From: Microplitis mediator
Lineage: Eukaryota; Arthropoda; Insecta; Hymenoptera; Braconidae
Direction of reading: 5' to 3'
Assembly: GCF_029852145.1 (NCBI RefSeq)
Contig: NC_079975.1
Location: forward strand, 24,805,364-24,869,363
Length of the DNA stretch: 64,000 nucleotides
Both the position numbers and the translations under genes were made by a program. Under the pieces are notes generated by a model, which saw nothing but the letters and a program-made list of their open reading frames with translations, was not told the DNA's origin and made no database searches. Below, piece by piece: positions 11,691 to 23,244 of this stretch; positions within the stretch are counted from its first letter, which is position 1; every line of letters begins with the position of its first letter.

Positions 11691-12261
11691 GCCACGTACA
11701 AGTTCGTGAGATTAGAAAAAAATTCTTTAAAATATCACAAAATTTCTCCCTGTAGGTATTTTATTTTTTTTTGAAAAGAAAAGAAAAATTTTTTATGTCC
11801 GCTACTCTCAGAATTGGAAAAACTTGAATTTATATGAATTAAATGAATTCTACTTGACAAATTAGACCATTTAAGTAACACTATAAAACCATTGATACAG
11901 AAGCTGTGTATCTTTCTGTAGCATGCGTATTATTACGGCACGTTGTAGTCGATTGAAGATTTAGGGATGACAGCGAATCAGTTTTTATTTAATGGAACTC
12001 TCTGATAAAAGTTTGAAGCATACAATCTATAGAAGATTTTCTATAATAAAAATGATATTTTTGTCAGTGTGTAGTTTTTGTTTTTTTGAGGAAGTCACTA
12101 AATTGAGTTTGAAAATACTGAAAATTTATAATTGATGAAAACATTATAAAATTAATGAATTAAAACTGTCTTAAGAGCAGTTTACAAATAATTCTATCCA
12201 AGTTTTTGTGCTAATTAGAAACTTTTATTACCAGATACATAGTAAAGATCGATGCATTTCT

Positions 12262-13209
12262 CCCCTGATTTGAAAATACGGTTAATGACGATTAAAAATT
12301 TCTAGTCGTCATGAATCGTTTCAAATCCTCGAACAGAATCAGAAATTGCAATATTAATTAACGATTAAAGACGATTCAAAATTTCTAATTGTAATGAATC
12401 GTTTTAAATTCTTCTACAGGATCAGAAATTGTAATATTATTTCACGATTGAAGACGATTTATGACGATCGAAACTCTCTAATTATCATGAATCGTTTTTA
12501 ATCTTCATGTGAGACCAGAAATTGTAATATTATTTCACGATGAAAATCGATTCATGACGATTAAAAATGTCTAATCGTAATGAATCGTTTTTAATCCTCA
12601 TACAGAATTAGACATCGCAATATTAGTTACCGATTAAAGACAATTCAAAATTTTTAATCGTAATGAATCGTTTTTAATCCTTATACAGAATCAGACATCG
12701 CAATTTTATTTTACGATTAAAGACGATTCATGACGATTAAAAATGTCTAATCGTAATGAATCGTTTTTAATCCTCATACAGAATCCCTGATTTAAAAAAT
12801 CGATTTAAAGGGATTTGCAATTTTAAATACCCATAAGAAGAGAAATTCAAAAATATTCAAGCTATTCAAAAGTATTCAAAAGTATTGAAAAAAATTTTTT
12901 TTTGAATCCCTTTAAATCGATTTTTTTAATCAGGGATCAGAAATTACAATTTTATTTTACGATTAAAGACGATTTATGACGATTAAAAATGCCTAATCGT
13001 ATCGAATCGTTTTTAATTTTCATACAGAATCAGAAATTGCAATTTTATTTTACGATTAAAGACGATTCTTTACGATTAAAAATTTTTAATCATCATGAAT
13101 CGTTTTTAATCTTCATGCGGGACCAGAAATTCTAATATTATTTTTCGATTAAAGACAATTCATTTTTAATTGTTTTTTATCGTCACGAATCGTATTTTCT
13201 AATCAGGGG
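12262..13209. mobile_element. 948 bp element: CCCCTGATT inverted ends around a tandem array of about 93 bp units
   Basis: The ends CCCCTGATTTGAAAATACG and CGTATTTTCTAATCAGGGG are inverted repeats. The body repeats GATTAAAGACGATTCATGA and ATCGTAATGAATCGTTTTTA. The word ATGAATCG starts near 12311, 12394, 12487, 12580, 12663, 12756 and 13094, spaced 83 or 93 bp where the array is uninterrupted. Each unit is internally self-complementary. No target duplication is obvious. Confidence 0.7.
12785..12935. mobile_element. 151 bp MITE inserted in the 93 bp array
   Basis: Near-perfect ends CCCTGATTTAAAAAATCGAT / ATCGATTTTTTTAATCAGGG interrupt an array unit between ACAGAAT and ATCAGAAAT. The uninterrupted unit reads ACAGAATCAGAAAT, so AT is duplicated at the junction. 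Confidence 0.7.
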
Positions 13210-13401
13210 ATCTATAATATGGTGATCCGTAATAATTTAATAACAATTGAAATAACTTTCATAGATTTATATTCAAGAAAATGTTATTTTTATGAAAATG
13301 ATGTTTTTTTTGGTCTGCGTTTAAAACGTAAAGAGCACTAATTAAGTCTGTATTTCAATAAAAATACAGCAAATTAAAAGAATATAAATCTGTAGAACAT
13401 G

Positions 13402-13442
13402 ATATTGCACCCCTCAAGCGCGAAAGCGCAGGTGTGCTTTAT
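13402..13442. repeat. Short palindromic repeat, copy 1
   Basis: TATTGCACCCCTCAAGCGCG followed by AAAGCGCAGGTGTGCTTTAT. Related copies lie at 28782-28824 (inverted) and 51978-52018. The core CTCAAGCGCGAA...CGC is hairpin-forming. Confidence 0.55.
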
Positions 13443-14169
13443 TTTTTTTTATTGTCAAATTTTATTTTTTATGAAAATCGTTAAATCAGAACTCTCACCG
13501 GTATTTGTTGGCACTTCTCTTGATTCCTTAAATTCTGTTGAGTCGAAATACATCTCAGGTGATCTAGTTTTTTTCTTAAGGTAATAGTTGTAGCAGCCAA
13601 GTAACGATCATTGAAAAACGCTAAATCACTGCAGTAGTATTATTTTCTGTTCTGTCAAAATTAACTTGGGCAAGATTAACTTTTGACATCAGTCAGTATA
13701 CGGTATGAGTTATTTATCTGATTCATTTCATTATTTATGAGAAAATTTTACAAAGCTATATTACTTGATACAGTATTAAATTTTTTGTTTTTCAAAGTTA
13801 AAGTTAGGTAAAAACAAATTTAATTTAACATCTTACATAGTTTCATTGTAAATGAAGAGAATATTGCAGTCTTTCAAGACATCACGATACGTAGCAAGAA
13901 ACTTGACTATGCAATATTACACTAGTAGCGTTAAAAGAACTAGGAATTTAATTCTCTCGACTCAACTAAGTTATATATATAGATGATATAGATATAGTGC
14001 ACTATAATACATGATTACTCTTCAACATCTGGCGTGAAATTATTCAAACATTTTTGTTTCCACAATTTGAGATAATTTTATACCGTGAATGTATTATCTG
14101 TGCTTTAACTTTTCTTGTCTCGTAAAAATTGGTTATCAGTCTTGAAAAAAAAATCTGTTGAAATATAGC

Positions 14170-14384
14170 CTTAAGGCTGAGCCGTACTAAACGAATTTTC
14201 GAATTTCACTTTTCTTTTAATTTATTAATCAATTGTTATTACAGAAACTTTTATAGCTTCCGAAAAAATGTGAAAAACAAACTTTTTCGGAAGGTTTTCA
14301 TCATTCGAGTGACGTAATTATTCAAAACGTAATTAGAAAAGTAAAATTCGAAAATTCGTTTAGTACTGTTGACCCTTGACTTAA
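14170..14384. mobile_element. Small foldback MITE between TTAA sites
   Basis: GTACTAAACGAATTTTCGAA on the left is mirrored by TTCGAAAATTCGTTTAGTAC on the right (14345-14364). The outer ends are TTAAGGCTGA and GTTGACCCTTGACTTAA. Confidence 0.55.
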
Positions 14385-16260
14385 AAATCTTAGTGGTCGT
14401 TCTTCGCACTTTCGGATTTTCTATTTAAATAACATGGAATAATTATTTTTGGCACTTCTAAATTAAATGCTTTGCAAAAACGGATTTTCGGTATCATGAC
14501 GATAAAATTGATGGAAAGAAATTACAAAGCTGAAAAATTTGGAAAGAAACGAAAGTGGGAAATTTACTTGGAGGGTTATTCAGAAACCTTACTAAATTCT
14601 CTACTGTGTAGAGAATTCATTTTATAAGGACTCTGATGGAAAAGTTGACACACTTTAAAGTGTGTAAAAAGTTACTGCAATGCTTTTAAACGGGAGTTAC
14701 AAACTTGTTTTTAGCAGTCAACTTCATTTAATGTCTCATGCTTGAACTTTTTTTTGCAAATTAAGATTCCTATAGGGAGACAATTGAGTGTAATAGCATT
14801 CTAAATAATTCAGTTATTAGAAGCTATTACTTTTTTTACACACTGACATTAAAAATAAAATAATCGGTTGCTTATATTGAGGTTCGTTAATTTCAAGTGA
14901 AAAAAATGCTTTACAATGACGTATTATATAATATATAATACATATTATTTTTTAGTTAATAAACCTACATTTTTAAGAGGCTTAGATTATTAGCATTATA
15001 TGGTAAGGTATAGGCTATTTGATTACAGATCATGCCCTCCTTTGTTACCCAAATTGTTACTTAATATCATATTGTTCTATATCAGATCAATAATCACCCA
15101 ATTATCTTGACCATTTTCATACTGAAATATAACCCTGCAATATTTCAGCCTATCATAGAATTGAATTATCAAATTTCTCAAGATATCTAAATTACTACAT
15201 GGAAAAGAATAAACTGATGATCGAAAAGTTGGCTTTTGGCCCTAATTTCAGGGATGAAAGCACCACATTCCCGTCCTGATTAATGTTTACGTAAAATAAT
15301 GCTTTAACTTTTATTCTCATGTGTCAAGCTTTTTTGAAGGTACCGAGTAACTTAGCAATGAATTGTTTTAACGGTATATGTTAATTTTATTTATAAATAA
15401 AGAAAGGTACTTGAGCACTTTACAGATTTCAAAAAAAAGATATCATGAAAACATTTTTTTAGTTTCTTTTATCGAGCTAGCACAAATATTATTGCCTTCA
15501 AATTTATGGAGTATATGTCCAATGCTAAGAATTACCGTGGATCGTCGGCGTGGTGTTGATTTACATAGATATCATAACCTCAAGGTTTTTATCAAAAAGC
15601 GATTAAAAGGCTGCAGACCAAAGAAAGCCCAAGTACTGTCATTAACTTGATCGAAAGATTTTTTGGAGGAATTTGATGATTCAGTTTACTTACCACCAAA
15701 AGTAAGTAAAATGAAAAGAAAACATAAATATTTGCACTTGCAATTTTATAATTTCAATTCGTATAATTATTCACGTTCTGTACAACAGGTAATTTTTCTT
15801 TCGAAGTATACGGTCCTCTAAGAAAGAGTGAATTTTTGTGAAATTAAAGTTCATGATGTTGAAAACACTGGCTCCTAATTGAAGATAATATAAATCATTA
15901 TCCAAATACATTCATAATCAAAAAAGAATTTTATAACATCGAAAAAAATTTATACTATGGAGACCGGTCGAAAAGGAGAAATGTATGTGTCAGGTCATTG
16001 GTAAAAACAAGATAAATCAAGTGCCACAATTATAGCTATCTGATCAGTCAGCGTCGATTTTCAAGCGTCAAACTTTAAATCTTGAAAAACCGCCTTTTGA
16101 AAATTATATGATTCTTCATTCCAATGAAAATATAAGTCTTCCATCACCACCTGAGCCTTCGACTTTGGCGACATTATAATATGTGCGTTGGATTTTCATA
16201 CATTTCTTCCTAGGTGAGTAATACTTTATCCCAAATTTCTTACATTAAATTTCAAAATTT
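14385..16260. other. Gene-free intergenic stretch
   Basis: Includes a 90-codon frame at 15378-15650 with no recognisable domain. No repeats with clear ends were seen. Confidence 0.5.
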
Positions 16261-16350
16261 GATTATTATTGTTATTATTATTATTTATTATTTCAAGGCC
16301 ATGGAGTCGAAACTCCTTGCGGCCTTCCAAAGATACAAAAAATATACATA
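16261..16350 (-). mobile_element. Second, severely truncated LINE 3' end
   Basis: It repeats the same 3' structure as 16450-16510: TTTGTATC, a GGCCGCAAGGAGTTTCGACTCC hairpin region (16303-16325 on the plus strand) and an AATAATAAT tail. It is in the same orientation, about 190 bp beyond the tail of the first copy. Confidence 0.5.
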
Positions 16351-16449
16351 TACAGAAGTATAATATACTGCGTTTAAACTAAACACGTTTACCGAAATTC
16401 TTGAAACGTAGGCTGCGACGTACGATTTTCAGGTAACCGATTCCCGGCT

Positions 16450-16688
16450 CTTATTTTATTTATTTATTATTAATTTTTCGACCCTGGAATCGAGATTCCC
16501 TAAGGGCCGCAATATACAAAAGTATTACAAAGTATAGTATAATAATAATAATATTTAAATATAAACATACAAAAATTAAAATAAATTTAGTAAATTAAAT
16601 GAATTGAATTAATCAATTTTGTAAGATAGATAGTTAGGTAGGTAAGTCGGTAGACTCCAATTATATAATAAAGTATATAAGTACATAT
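16450..16688 (-). mobile_element. 3' UTR and A/T-rich tail of the LINE fragment
   Basis: Downstream of the stop, the minus strand carries GCGGCCCTTAGGGAATC, then a hairpin-like GATTCCAGGGTCG, and ends in AATAATAAATAAATAAAATA. A structured short 3' UTR plus a simple-repeat tail is typical of non-LTR elements. Confidence 0.55.
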
Positions 16689-16990
16689 TCAACCATTAAT
16701 CAACAATCCTTCTTTCTGTAGAAAATAACTATAACACTCTGATCTAAATTCTTTATAAGTTGTAATTGACACAATAGATGAAGGCAGATCATTCCATACT
16801 CGGATAGCAGACATCAAAAACCGATTCCAGGCTCTTATAGCACTAACTATAAACGATTTGTCATATTTAGCATGGTTAGTATTAAAATAGTAGATCGTAT
16901 AATTATAAATGAATGACTCTTTGAATTTTACCGAAATTTGGTCACCCATTTTCAATGATTGATTTATCCGGTGATCAAACGGAAGAATGA
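16689..16990 (-). pseudogene. C-terminal end of a non-LTR retrotransposon reverse transcriptase (fragment)
   Basis: The minus-strand frame ends ...SAIRVWNDLPSSIVSITTYKEF, followed by SECYSYFLQKEG and a stop at 16689. The R-x-WN-x-LP-x-x-I ... F pattern is the usual tail of jockey/CR1-like ORF2 proteins. A local duplication is visible: SAIRAWNRFLMSAIRVWND repeats the SAIRxWN block. The frame stays open a little upstream but no polymerase motifs (such as YADD) are present, so the copy is 5'-truncated. Recognition is by pattern. Confidence 0.55.
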
Positions 16991-17359
16991 TAGTAATCGA
17001 AAAATGGAAAAAACAAAGAAAGTTTTATTTTTCTCTTTACCTTCGATTGGTTTACCATATTGAAACGTAGTGTATATTTACCCTAGCTTGAATAGTTGCA
17101 GACAAAGAAATTCAAAGACTAGTGGTTTTTTAAAATGTTGATCTAGTCCTCCTTCCCATCGAATTCTTATACAAATCTAGATAAAATTTTTCAGATATTT
17201 TGTTTTTTACATTAGAGTAAAATAAACAAGACAGTGATGTTGATTAGATTCACCGCGAAGCAATCGGTATAACTTAGTAAAATGTAAAAAGAAAATTAGC
17301 AAAGTTTTAGAAAAGGTTTTAAGTGTCAGTAGGGGATGAAAGTTTACGTGATAGGTCGT

Positions 17360-17575
17360 GTTGAGTGGTGCTGATCCGAAAAGATTATTGGCAGGTTGCC
17401 AAATCCCCCATAATATTACGCTTCATCCCTTTTGGATTTCCTTTGCATTCATCGCGACCACTCGACCCACAATGTCATCCTCCAAGGTCCAGTCTGGCGT
17501 GAATTCGTGCCAGTTTTCCCTCAGGGTCGTTCTCGTTGGCAATATTACACTGTCGTCGAATTAAATTTATTTCCG
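17360..17575. other. GC-richer island with open frames on both strands, unidentified
   Basis: Both strands stay open here. The minus-strand frame reads ILPTRTTLRENWHEFTPDWT then LEDDIVGRVVAMNAKEIQKG and stops at 17428. Plus-strand frames are open for 60-68 codons. Base composition contrasts with the flanks. It could be an exon, a gene fragment or a decayed element; I do not recognise a family. Confidence 0.3.
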
Positions 17576-17882
17576 GGAGTTGATTCTGACAAAAAAAACA
17601 AGAAGTTTGAGTCTTAAGTAACGAAACTAATATTAGCTCAGGCTAACTTTTGTCTTCTTAAAATCTAATTTTCTTTTAACATCTTTGATTCTTTTTAAAA
17701 TACATTTAATAACGTTCTCAATATTTGATTGGAGTAGATCAAATATTTACCATGAAGTTCAATTCCAAAAATAAATTTTTTGAAAATAATGAATGAATTT
17801 TTAATCTTGAAGCATCACGATATAAACGACAGTTTATTACTCATCGTGATGAACTTTGTATACTTATTGGTCAGATAAATTC

Positions 17883-18597
17883 TTAAGGGGGTATTCTAGT
17901 CTAGAGGCCCAAATTTCGAGCGTTTTTTTGGCAATTGATATTTTTACCATCCATTTTTTTATCATTTGTTTATTTATAATTGAAGAGTACACAAAATTAA
18001 TTTAAAAAAAAAAAATTTTCATTGAGTTATGCGTCCTTGAAGTAGAAGGGAGGAAAAAAAAGGCCGTGTCCTCGTCGCCATGATTTCTACCCTCGTGGTC
18101 ACCTGAAAAATAAAACAATGATGGATTCTTGATTAGTACGAATGTCGCTATCGCATGAACCAACAAAAAATGAAAAAGAAATTTTTTTTTCATAAAATGG
18201 CGGCTACTCAAAAATAAAGGTCGATTTTTTCATTAATTTTTAAACTTGGTCGAATTTTTAAAAATATTACAAATTTCAAATTTTCATTTTTTGTTGGTTC
18301 ATGCGATAGCGACATTCGTACTAATCAAGAATCCATCATTGTTTTAATTTTCAGATGATCACAAGGGTAGAAATAATGGCGACGAGGACACGGTCTTTTT
18401 TTTCTCTCCCCTCTACTTCAAGGACGCATAACTCAATGAAAAAATTTTTTTTTTTTTAAATTAATTTTGTGTACTCTTCAAATATAAATAAAACAAATGA
18501 TAAAAAAATTTGTAGTAAAAACATCAAATGCTTATTTTTTATCAGTTGCCAAAAAAATGCTCGAAATTCGGGCCTCTAGACTAGAATACCCCCTTAA
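17883..18597. mobile_element. 707 bp long-arm foldback between TTAA sites
   Basis: TTAAGGGGGTATTCTAGTCT at the left is mirrored by AGACTAGAATACCCCCTTAA at the right. Arms of about 300 bp remain highly similar through GAAGTAGA...GGGAGG and GTTGGTTCATGCGATAGCGA. The 69-codon frame at 18002-18211 is an arm artefact. Confidence 0.8.
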
Positions 18598-20856
18598 ATT
18601 GAGTTTATTTATGAGCAGCATCGGTTCATCAAGTTGAATACTTGTAATTTTTAATATCAATTTTCAGCAGGAAAACGGTAGAATTGATTTCGTAATAATT
18701 TGATAATTACGTTTGATAATACGTGACAGTTATGCATGGCTTATAGTTTTTTATGTCATATTACTTAATTGTCATCTATCACTAATGATGCGCACATTTG
18801 ACATCAAACACTTATTTTAATTGCTTATTTTAACTTCTGAAAGAACCAATTTTAGTAATTAGATTCAATGAAGTACAAAAACCTTTTCATGTATTGTTTG
18901 ATAATTTTACTAAAAAATCAGCGTTTGTGATCTGTACTCTTGGATTTTATTAATTGTTTTAAATTTCATTTCGATCGATTATTTGGAAAATAAATACTCA
19001 GATTCGGTGAATTTACTTCTCTGCACATTATAATGTTAATTTAAATACTCTTGGATATTCTCTGGAAACTGTATTTGAACGACAATCAACGTGATTTTAG
19101 TGAAACCATCCAGTAAAACGAGATTAATGGACGTCGTTAATCTTGGATTTCGTCTTGAGACAGGATGCAGAAAGTGCCTTGATTGTTCCTTTTACGGGTT
19201 TAGATCCTTGTATCTTAGCCCTGAGAAGTTTACTTCGTGAATAAACTTCTTAGACAAATAGTGATTATTATTTTTTCTTTATACTTCATTTTAATATCTT
19301 GAATTCTTACTCTTAGCTATTTTTCATACGTCTATAAAAATCGATACTTTGTTCTTATAGTAATCATATAAAAAGTTGAATTTGCCCAATGAATAATTAT
19401 TGTGTGAGCAGAAAATAATTGAATTCACTCAAAAAAAAGTTTTTTGTCAAATTTATTTTTTGAATAATTCAGTCTATTTGTCCGATTTATATTACATTTT
19501 CTCAATACCTCAGTTCCGGAGAAACCTTATGAATATCACATCTTCAATTTAAATCAAGCAACACACACGTACGCGCGCGTGCGCACATTCACTTACATAT
19601 ATTATGCCTATTTTTAAAGAAATGTTCGGTGTAATTACAGTGAACTCGTAATGGATCGATAAAAATAATTGATAATTGGTATTAAGTTTTTTTAAAAAGT
19701 GCTATTCGAAAATTTTTCTTTCTTACGTATTTCTGTTAATTTTGCAAGTCATGCCTAAAACTTTTCACTACTGTTGCATTAGAAGAACTTTTCAAAAAGT
19801 TGATTTTTCATGAGAGATTGATTCTAAAAATTTAAATGTGATATTTCCGTTTCTGAGTCTTTTGTATGTTCTCTCTTTCTCCGTCTCAATATAGAGTAGA
19901 ACTTCTAGGTTCACGAAAAAGGAGTTGAAAAACGTTTTATCTACTGTATTAAATTTCCGTTAGTTTGATAGAATTAGAGCAAGGAAATATTATAAAATTT
20001 TAAAAAATTCGTGGGTTGAAAGGTCAATGAATTGTCGTTCTTTTTTTTCAGAATTGATAATAATTCGTAGTCATCAAACTTTTCTCTTTGAGCTTCAATT
20101 CAGACTTGTCAGGGAACCGGAACAGTTACGAACTTGGTCAAAGTTTTCTTACTTGCGTTCCGTAATCTTTTCTTTTTTTTTTTTTTTTTTTCTTATCACA
20201 AACTCCAATTTATCATTCTACTAGTGAAGTGAACGTCTCAAAAAGTTTCTTAGAGTATATATAGCATACTTGGATTGTACGAAAAGGTCGGCTCCGCCGT
20301 AGGGAGTGGAAAACTTAATCACAAGTGATCGTCCAGACGAGTGTGAGGTTTAAGGTTGTTGGAGGTTTAAGAGGATCAGTGTGAAAATCTTGTGAGAATT
20401 TGAACAACATATTATGTACGTTTTACACATTCATTTTCGTTTGTCTCGTCACAACTAGCAATTATATTTTCACATTTCTTGCGAAGTACATATATTTCTT
20501 CAAAGATATCATGTACTTAAAGAGCTATTCTCAGCTGTAACAATTTATTTCCTAATATATATGAATATATTAGTAGTCATATAATTTAGGGGTTGAAAAT
20601 TTTAAAATACAGAACTAGAATTATTATATTCATACTCGGCGATTCAAAAAAAAATTTTTATTTTTATTTGAGCTTATCCTCTAAAACGTTAGTGGTTGCC
20701 AAAAAAAAAAATCTTTCCAAAAGATGGACTCTAGCTCGACTCTAAGAGGTCGCAATTTTAATTTCAATTTCACATCTGATTAACATAAAACTATTTTTTT
20801 CGTTAAAAGTTCAATTACTTGTAAGCTACTTGATATTTTTTGAATTTATGCATAAA
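18598..20856. other. Gene-free intergenic stretch
   Basis: It holds a CA/CG alternating tract (19559-19588), poly-T tracts and a GC-richer patch at 20280-20400 preceded by TATATATAG. No coding frame is convincing. Confidence 0.45.
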
Positions 20857-21400
20857 CACGGTATGAAATATTGTGCGGATATCACTATGTCTATATGGGC
20901 TCGAACGCCAAACTGTATGGTATCGAAGATTTTTATAGGTTATGAAATTGTATACATAGATGATTCAACCATTGCGGGAATAGTAACATTAGCAATAGTT
21001 GGCGCGGACGCCGCAATGTCAGTATGGCCGTCAGGCCCATGCTGCATTGCCGTATCCACATTATTTCTGGCCGATAAACCTAGTTTAACGACATCTATAT
21101 AGTTTTGGTGGTAATACGATAGTATACATTGATTGACAAGCCAGAAATTATGGCGGGAAAAACTAGTAGCATTGTGCCCTCGGCATTGTAGTATGGGTTC
21201 AGGGCCATGCTGTTTCGCCGTGTCTGCTATGCATACGTGTGAGCAATACAATAGCTTCAGTACTATACAGTATAGTAAATAACGCCACACTTCTGGGACT
21301 CGTTACAATACTGTCTTGGAATATTTCACATACGATTTCAGTATCTGTCTTGAGACCATACCAGCATGGTGTTGAACGCCATGCATTTCTTACTGTGCAC
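20857..21400. mobile_element. 544 bp CACGG-end MITE, copy 1
   Basis: Aligns end to end with 40272-40813 with few gaps. The left end is CACGGTATGAAATATT and the right end a decayed TTACTGTGCA. Open frames of up to 116 codons on either strand are not supported as genes (see rejected items). Confidence 0.75.
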
Positions 21401-22559
21401 ATCTTTAAAGCTGATACCTCAAGCTTTCCAAAACCCTATGATAAGTCATAATTATTACAATTACAACGCCAATTGAAGCTATCTGAAAAGCATTGATTTT
21501 GTATTTCAAAATAAAATTATGAATTTTCCTCTTTTTTTTGCTAGCTTTAATTAATGGTAATTTTGACTCGTCACAGGGTTTTGAAAAGCTTGAGGAATCA
21601 GCTTGAAAAATCTATGCATAAATTTTAAAAATATTGAGTAGCTTACGAGTAATTAAACTTGTAATGAAAAAAAAAATTTTTACATGTTAATCAGGCGTGA
21701 AATTAAAATTAAAATTGCGACCTCTCAACGTTGAGCTAGAGCTTATCTTTTGAGAAATTTTTTTTCTCAGCAACCACTAACTCTTCAGAAGGTAAGAGCA
21801 AAAAACAATGAAAAATTTTTTGAATCACCCTAAGTCACACCAATATGTAAACATGAAAATGAAACGTTCATTAACGTAATCATTATAAGAAAACTTTTGA
21901 TTATTAAAATTTATTATCAAACAAATATTGATTAAATTTACTAGTCTATAATATAATTATTTTCATTGCTTTTTTACTGATTCTATTCATCGTTTGATGT
22001 TTCAAAATAAAGACAAAAATTTTAATTATCATATGAGATTCCATTTTGTCCTACATTTTATCGTATCTTAAATATTGCTTGCATAAAATTCATATTTGTT
22101 AAGAAAATTTTTTAAATATATAAATATATAGTAGATAAAAAACAAATTTCATATAAAATTTATTAAAGTTTATTTTAAAATTCCAAGTTTTATAAAAGAT
22201 AAAAAAGAAATTCAGTAGCAATAAACTTTTAAGTCGGTATGGTTAGTTTTTTAAGTACTTAACTACAGCAACGGGCGTAGTCAACATCTTTCTGCCGCAC
22301 CTTAGCGGCTTCTGTTTCACGTTTCGTCGTTTTACAAGATATTGTAATTTTCAAAGGTATGCGCGCGCAATTCAGTAAAAAGGACTCGACAGGAAATATT
22401 TCTCTCCTACAGCTTTTCTCTCTAGTTTTCTAATCCTCTAGTCCCTATGATCCAGCTCCAGCCTTTCTTCCAGCTCTTCTCGTTTCTCTACTCATTCTAT
22501 CTACATTTATACAATATAGCTGCTGCTACTAAGCAACCCCGCAACCCCTCTTCTATGTA
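21401..22559. other. Gene-free stretch upstream of the candidate promoter
   Basis: AT-rich to about 22250, then a pyrimidine-rich, GC-richer run (TCTCTC, CTAGTCC) leading into the candidate promoter. Confidence 0.4.
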
Positions 22560-22750
22560 GAGTATGTCGATGAGGGTGTAGGTGTTCGCACGGTGGCGCC
22601 TTCTCGCGAGTAAAGTTCATGAGGAATCCGCTTGGCGGTCACAACCCACCAGCCAGTCTCAGTCGTGAGTGAAGTGCGTGTGAAACCAGCGGTTACGTGA
22701 GTTGCTTTGAGAACGGCGTGGATTGGACAGTGCGTGAGGTTAGGTCAATG
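22560..22750 (+). promoter_or_regulatory. Candidate promoter and non-coding first exon for the receptor gene
   Basis: A GC-rich block in AT-rich surroundings. It contains an arthropod initiator-like TCAGT at 22659-22663 and GGTTACG about 30 bases downstream, close to but not exactly at a DPE position. It is followed by possible donors (GTGAGT at 22665, GTGAGG near 22734). A long T tract starts at 22904. It lies about 7.9 kb upstream of the acceptor at 30588 in the right orientation. Linking it to the receptor is inference. Confidence 0.35.
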
Positions 22751-22900
22751 TTTTAAAAACTTACCCCCTCCAAAAATGAATAATTGCCTTAATTAAGTTT
22801 AATTTGATAGGAAATTTTTTTTATATATTTTGAGAATTCTTTTTTCTTGCATAAAATTTTTTGAACTCTATTATAAGTTTTGTTTTTTTAAAATATCACA

Positions 22901-22903
<3 letters not shown>

Positions 22904-22939
<36 letters not shown>
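22904..22939 (+). repeat. Homopolymer of 36 T
   Basis: An uninterrupted T run, prone to length error in assembly. Confidence 0.9.
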
Positions 22940-22942
<3 letters not shown>

Positions 22943-23244
22943 GTATGTATTTAATTGTTCATTGATATTTAGTGAATATCACAGTAAATTTTTTAACACA
23001 ACAACAAACTTTATGAAAGCTAACATTAGTGTTTACATTTAAGTGATAAAAATCAATAATATCTCAGACACAAACCTTATGATTGTTTTCAAATATCGGA
23101 TATATATGAGTTGTAAAATATATGTTACACAAGCTCTTGTTCATCTCGTCATCTCAATCTATTAAAACGGGCAATCGATAAATATTAAAACTTTTGCCAG
23201 CATAAATTAAAGCATACACTTTTGAGACCATTTACTTTTATATA

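Larger units (their letters stand above)
9931..12261. other. Gene-free intergenic stretch
   Basis: Apart from the two diverged repeat copies I see nothing coding. AGATGGCGC at 10664-10672 resembles an insect CTCF core motif. Confidence 0.5.

Noticed and set aside
18002..18211. 69-codon frame
   Set aside because: It is the arm of a long foldback element; the mirrored arm carries the same sequence.
20830..21290. Frames of 90-116 codons inside the 544 bp repeat, also partly open in the second copy at 40320-40624
   Set aside because: The two copies differ at many first and second codon positions (for example GCC to GTC, GAA to AAA) with no bias to silent sites. Frames on both strands are open alike, which fits a GC-richer MITE and not a gene.
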